NCBI RefSeq assembly: GCF_000805335.1
Contig: NZ_KN708638.1
Span: 6,459,239-6,523,238 of the forward strand
From: Streptomyces sp. CT34
GTDB taxonomy: Bacteria; Actinomycetota; Actinomycetes; Streptomycetales; Streptomycetaceae
Length of the DNA: 64,000 nucleotides
Direction: 5' to 3'
Shown here: one piece after another, positions 61,342 to 64,000 of the stretch
How the letters are laid out: the number at the start of each line of letters is the position of its first letter
Numbering within the stretch: the stretch's first letter is position 1
Notes under the pieces: generated by a model
Told to the model about the DNA's origin: nothing
What the model saw: only the letters and a program-made list of their open reading frames with translations
The model's database searches: none
Made by a program: the position numbers and the translations under genes

Positions 61342-62823
61342 TCAGTCCTCGCGCAGCTCACGGACGCGCGCCTCGACGCGCTTGCCGTAGTCCTGGTCGG
61401 CGGCGTGGAAGTGGGCGAGGTTCTTCTCGATCACGTCGTCGCGGCCGACCTGGGAGAGACCGCCGGCGATGTTGTCCACCAGGCGCCTCTTCTCGTCCTC
61501 GGACATCAGGCGGTAGAGCTCACCGGCCTGGAAGAAGTCGTCGTCCTTGGAGTGGGCCGGGGCCTCGTGGGTGCCGACGTGGCCGGAGACGGCCAGCGGT
61601 GCGGAGAGCGGCCGGTCGGTCTGGGCCGGGCCGTCGTACGAGTTCGGCTCGTAGTTCTTCGCGTGGCGGTCGTAGGCGTTGGACGCCATGAGGCCGTCCC
61701 GGCCGTAGTTGTTGGCGTGGCCACCGGGAACGGCCTTGGGGGCGTTGACCGGCAGCTGGGTGTGGTTGACGCCCAGGCGGTAGCGGTGCGCGTCCGCGTA
61801 GGCGAAGAGCCGGCCCTGGAGCATCTTGTCCGGGGACGGGCCGATGCCGGGCACGAAGTTGTTCGGTGAGAAGGCGGCCTGCTCGACCTCGGCGAAGACG
61901 TTGTCCGGGTTGCGGTCCAGGACCAGGCGGCCCACCCGCTGGAGCGGGTAGTCGCTGTGCGGCCACACCTTGGTCAGGTCGAACGGGTTGAAGCGGTAGT
62001 GGGCCGCCTCGGCCGCCGGCATGATCTGCACGTAGAGCGTCCAGGACGGGTAGACGCCCCGCTCGATGGACTGGAGCAGGTCGGTCTGGTGGCTGTTGGG
62101 GTCCTTGCCCGCCAGCTCGGCGGCCTGCTCGCTGCTCAGGCAGCGGATGCCCTGGTTCGTCTTGAAGTGGTACTTGACGAAGAAGGCCTCGCCCTCGGCG
62201 TTGGTCCACTGGTAGGTGTGCGAACCGTAGCCGTTCATGTGGCGGTAGGAGGCCGGGATGCCGCGGTCGCCCATGAGCCAGGTGATCTGGTGGGTGGCCT
62301 CGGGGGCGTGTGCCCAGAAGTCCCAGACGTTGTCGGGCTCCTGCTTGCCGGTGAACGGGTCGCGCTTCTGGGAGTGGATGAAGTCGGGGAACTTGATCGG
62401 GTCCTTGATGAAGAACACCGGGGTGTTGTTCCCGACGAGGTCGTAGTTGCCCTCTTCGGTGTAGAACTTCAGGGCGAAGCCGCGCGGGTCGCGGGCGGCG
62501 TCCGGGCCGCCGAGGTTGTCCGCGACGGTCGAGAAGCGGATGAACGTCTCGGTCCGCTTGCCGACGGTGCCGAGGAAGTCGGCGCGGGTGAAGGCGGTGA
62601 CGTCGTCGGTCACCTCGAAGTAGCCGTATGCGCCGGAGCCGCGGGCGTGCACGACGCGCTCCGGGATGCGCTCGCGGTTGAAGCGTGCGAGCTTCTCCAG
62701 GAGGTGCTGGTCCTGGAGAATGATCGGGCCGCCGACGCCTGCGGTGGCGGAGTTCTGGTTGTCGGCGACCGGGGCGCCGGCCTCCGTGGTGAGAGTGCGC
62801 GCCGTCAGCGTGGGCTTCGACAT
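61342..62823 (-). CDS. Monofunctional haem catalase
   Basis: A 493-residue clade-type small-subunit catalase that breaks down hydrogen peroxide in the cytoplasm. The catalytic His lies in RERIPERVVHARGSGAYGYFEV (~50-70), the distal Asn in DLVGNNTPVFFIKDPIKFPDFIHSQKR (~130-155 in parts), and the proximal haem Tyr in GRLFAYADAHRYRLGVN (~338-355). ATG 62823 (MSKPTLTARTL) has GGAAGG five bases upstream and is preferred over 62892. An AT-rich promoter with a palindrome lies upstream; no Fur/PerR-type CatR gene is adjacent in the window. Confidence 0.95.
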   Translation of the reverse strand: MSKPTLTARTLTTEAGAPVADNQNSATAGVGGPIILQDQHLLEKLARFNRERIPERVVHARGSGAYGYFEVTDDVTAFTRADFLGTVGKRTETFIRFSTVADNLGGPDAARDPRGFALKFYTEEGNYDLVGNNTPVFFIKDPIKFPDFIHSQKRDPFTGKQEPDNVWDFWAHAPEATHQITWLMGDRGIPASYRHMNGYGSHTYQWTNAEGEAFFVKYHFKTNQGIRCLSSEQAAELAGKDPNSHQTDLLQSIERGVYPSWTLYVQIMPAAEAAHYRFNPFDLTKVWPHSDYPLQRVGRLVLDRNPDNVFAEVEQAAFSPNNFVPGIGPSPDKMLQGRLFAYADAHRYRLGVNHTQLPVNAPKAVPGGHANNYGRDGLMASNAYDRHAKNYEPNSYDGPAQTDRPLSAPLAVSGHVGTHEAPAHSKDDDFFQAGELYRLMSEDEKRRLVDNIAGGLSQVGRDDVIEKNLAHFHAADQDYGKRVEARVRELRED

Positions 62824-62901
62824 GGTGACCTTCCGTACGAGATCGCGGAAGTTGGCTTCCGCATGTCGGAGCGTAGAAACAGCTCCGACCAAACGTCAAC
62901 A

Positions 62902-62918
62902 GTTTGTTGAAAACAAAC
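62902..62918. promoter_or_regulatory. AT-rich palindrome in the catalase promoter
   Basis: GTTTGTT-GAA-AACAAAC is a perfect inverted repeat 79-95 bases upstream of the catalase start, with the overlapping CAACAGTTTGTTG just before it. Catalase genes in Streptomyces are commonly controlled by the Fur-family repressor CatR; this is the best operator candidate here. Confidence 0.45.
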
Positions 62919-63019
62919 CCGGGTGGGTGTTCCGGGCGGCGGCCACGCCTGGGCGCGACAGGACAGGTGTCAGCGCGGCCACCGCCCGGAAGCTGGTGTT
63001 CACGGGCCCGGAGGGGTCT

Positions 63020-64000
63020 TCAGGTCCCGTGGGCGAACTCCTGCACCGGACCGGCCGCGGGGCCGCCGCAGGCGCCCGCCGCACGCCCGGACCGGACCTC
63101 GACGAGGACCGGCCGCCGCGTGGAGACGGCTTCCTTGCGGGCCCACTGGACCGCCGAGCGGAGTTCCTCCGGATCGAGGACGTCGCGGCCGGTGCAGCCG
63201 TACGCCTCGACGAGCTTGAGGTGATCCGTGAAGGGATCGGGTTCTTCGGCGCCGCCGAGCATGATCACCACGAACGGCACCTCGTACTGGGCCGCCGCCG
63301 CCAACTCCTCGGCCAGGAACGGGAATCCGCGGCCGTCGACGACCACCACGACCTCGGCATCCCGCTCGCCCCGGTGGTCCAGCGCCGTCCGCACCCCGAT
63401 CGCGGCCGGCACCTCCCATCCCGGAGGACCGCCACGGCGCGGGACCCGGTGGCGGCGCGGATCGGCGGCGGCACCGAGGAGCGTTTCCGGCAGCCCGCTG
63501 ACGACATAGGTCTCCGCAGAGGTGTCCGCGGGCGACCGGGCGCCGAAGATCTCGGCGAGCTCCGCCGCCGCCCAGTCGGCCGGGGCCGGACGGGCGCCGG
63601 AATCCGTACCGCCCGGCGGTGCGCCCGCCGACAGCACGGCCCCGGACTCCGTCCACCGCACACCGGTCGCCGCGGCCGGACCACCGCGCCCGGTCCCGCC
63701 GGCCGGTCCCGGGCCGCATCCCGGGCCGTAGATGATCTCCGCCGCGGCCAGATCGGCCGGCACATCGATCAGCACCGGTCCGGGACGGCCCTCCCGCGCG
63801 ATCCGGAACGCCTCACGGAAAGCGCCCGGGATCCGCGCGGGGTCCTCGATCCGCTCGGCCCGCTTGGTGACCGCACCGGCCAGCCGGACCAGATCCGGCG
63901 GCCGGTACGCCTCGTGCCGTGGCGGGCCGGCCGCACGGCGCGGGCTGGCCGCCTCCCGGCCGGTGACGCACACCAGCGGGACCGCGTCCTGCCGCGCCGC
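63020..64000 (-). CDS. Shortened glyoxylate-carboligase-like ThDP protein (partial, runs off the right edge)
   Basis: The last 327 codons of a protein whose N-terminus is outside the window. It follows glyoxylate carboligase: DAVPLVCVTGREA, then FREAFRIAREGRPGPVLIDVPADLAAAEIIY near the end of the PYR domain, then PPGWEVPAAIGVRTAL and FPFLAEELAAAAQYEVPFVV of the PP domain, and LVEAYGCTGRDVLDPEELRSAVQWARKEAVSTRRPVLVEV at the end. The central ~150-residue domain is replaced by ~70 residues of Gly/Pro/Ala-rich sequence, and the Asn of the Mg-ThDP motif (GDx~25-NN) is missing (IMLGG). It is therefore probably catalytically dead or a different activity. The frame is open throughout. Confidence 0.7.
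   Translation of the reverse strand, partial: AARQDAVPLVCVTGREAASPRRAAGPPRHEAYRPPDLVRLAGAVTKRAERIEDPARIPGAFREAFRIAREGRPGPVLIDVPADLAAAEIIYGPGCGPGPAGGTGRGGPAAATGVRWTESGAVLSAGAPPGGTDSGARPAPADWAAAELAEIFGARSPADTSAETYVVSGLPETLLGAAADPRRHRVPRRGGPPGWEVPAAIGVRTALDHRGERDAEVVVVVDGRGFPFLAEELAAAAQYEVPFVVIMLGGAEEPDPFTDHLKLVEAYGCTGRDVLDPEELRSAVQWARKEAVSTRRPVLVEVRSGRAAGACGGPAAGPVQEFAHGT

Overview
The base composition (well above 70% G+C), strong G/C bias at third codon positions, many GTG and a few TTG starts, GGAGG-type ribosome binding sites and a set of typical actinobacterial families (family 2B encapsulin shell, DUF2637, SpoIIE/GAF/HATPase phosphatase, FCD-type GntR, PucR, MmcQ/YjbR) point to a Streptomyces chromosome. 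No rRNA, tRNA, CRISPR array or complete insertion sequence was recognised. Layout, left to right. 1-8.5 kb: the start of an exported protein, three tightly overlapping unknown minus-strand genes, an NCS2 xanthine/urate permease, an XRE-like regulator, and a two-gene exopolysaccharide unit in which a degenerate receiver and a degenerate GGDEF domain are fused to a family 2 glycosyltransferase, followed by a membrane acyltransferase. 8.7-14.6 kb: a small membrane protein, a large APC permease, another membrane protein and a 945-residue sensor phosphatase. 15-17.7 kb: a family 2B encapsulin shell overlapping a cysteine desulfurase that has a cargo-type N-terminal tail. 17.8-24 kb: a decayed stretch holding a broken CDF metal transporter beside an intact ArsR regulator, a response regulator whose kinase survives only as a scrap, a secreted protein, rsgA, a shattered alkA and a DUF456 protein. 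24.2-35 kb: a proline-rich PP2C-like protein, poxB, an alpha-mannosidase gene cut by one in-frame TGA, an RsbW-like kinase, a DUF2637 protein, an FhuF-like ferric reductase under an iron box, a GntR regulator and a methyltransferase. 36.8-47 kb: a TPR-like protein, then pucR divergent from a purine catabolism operon (three xanthine dehydrogenase subunits, an AzgA-type purine permease, XdhC). 47.3-52.2 kb: an mgtA remnant, an MFS exporter divergent from an ArsR/DUF5937 regulator, a GNAT, and a LysR with a 4-oxalocrotonate tautomerase. 52.4-58.5 kb: two acyl-CoA ligases around a SUKH-like protein, a secreted cysteine-rich protein and a YjbR protein. 58.5-64 kb: a GNAT, a flavodoxin-like oxidoreductase next to an SDR stub, a zinc-ribbon nuclease-like protein, a catalase, and the C-terminal part of a shortened glyoxylate-carboligase-like ThDP protein. 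Two themes stand out. Purine use is well represented: two nucleobase permeases, PucR, the complete xanthine dehydrogenase set with its maturation factor and, at the edge, a relative of glyoxylate carboligase. The window is also unusually rich in broken genes (CDF, kinase, alkA, mgtA, SDR, GH38 and a few less certain ones), which could be real decay or base-level assembly errors. The most distinctive assembly is the encapsulin/cysteine desulfurase pair; the receiver-GGDEF-glycosyltransferase fusion is the most unusual protein architecture.
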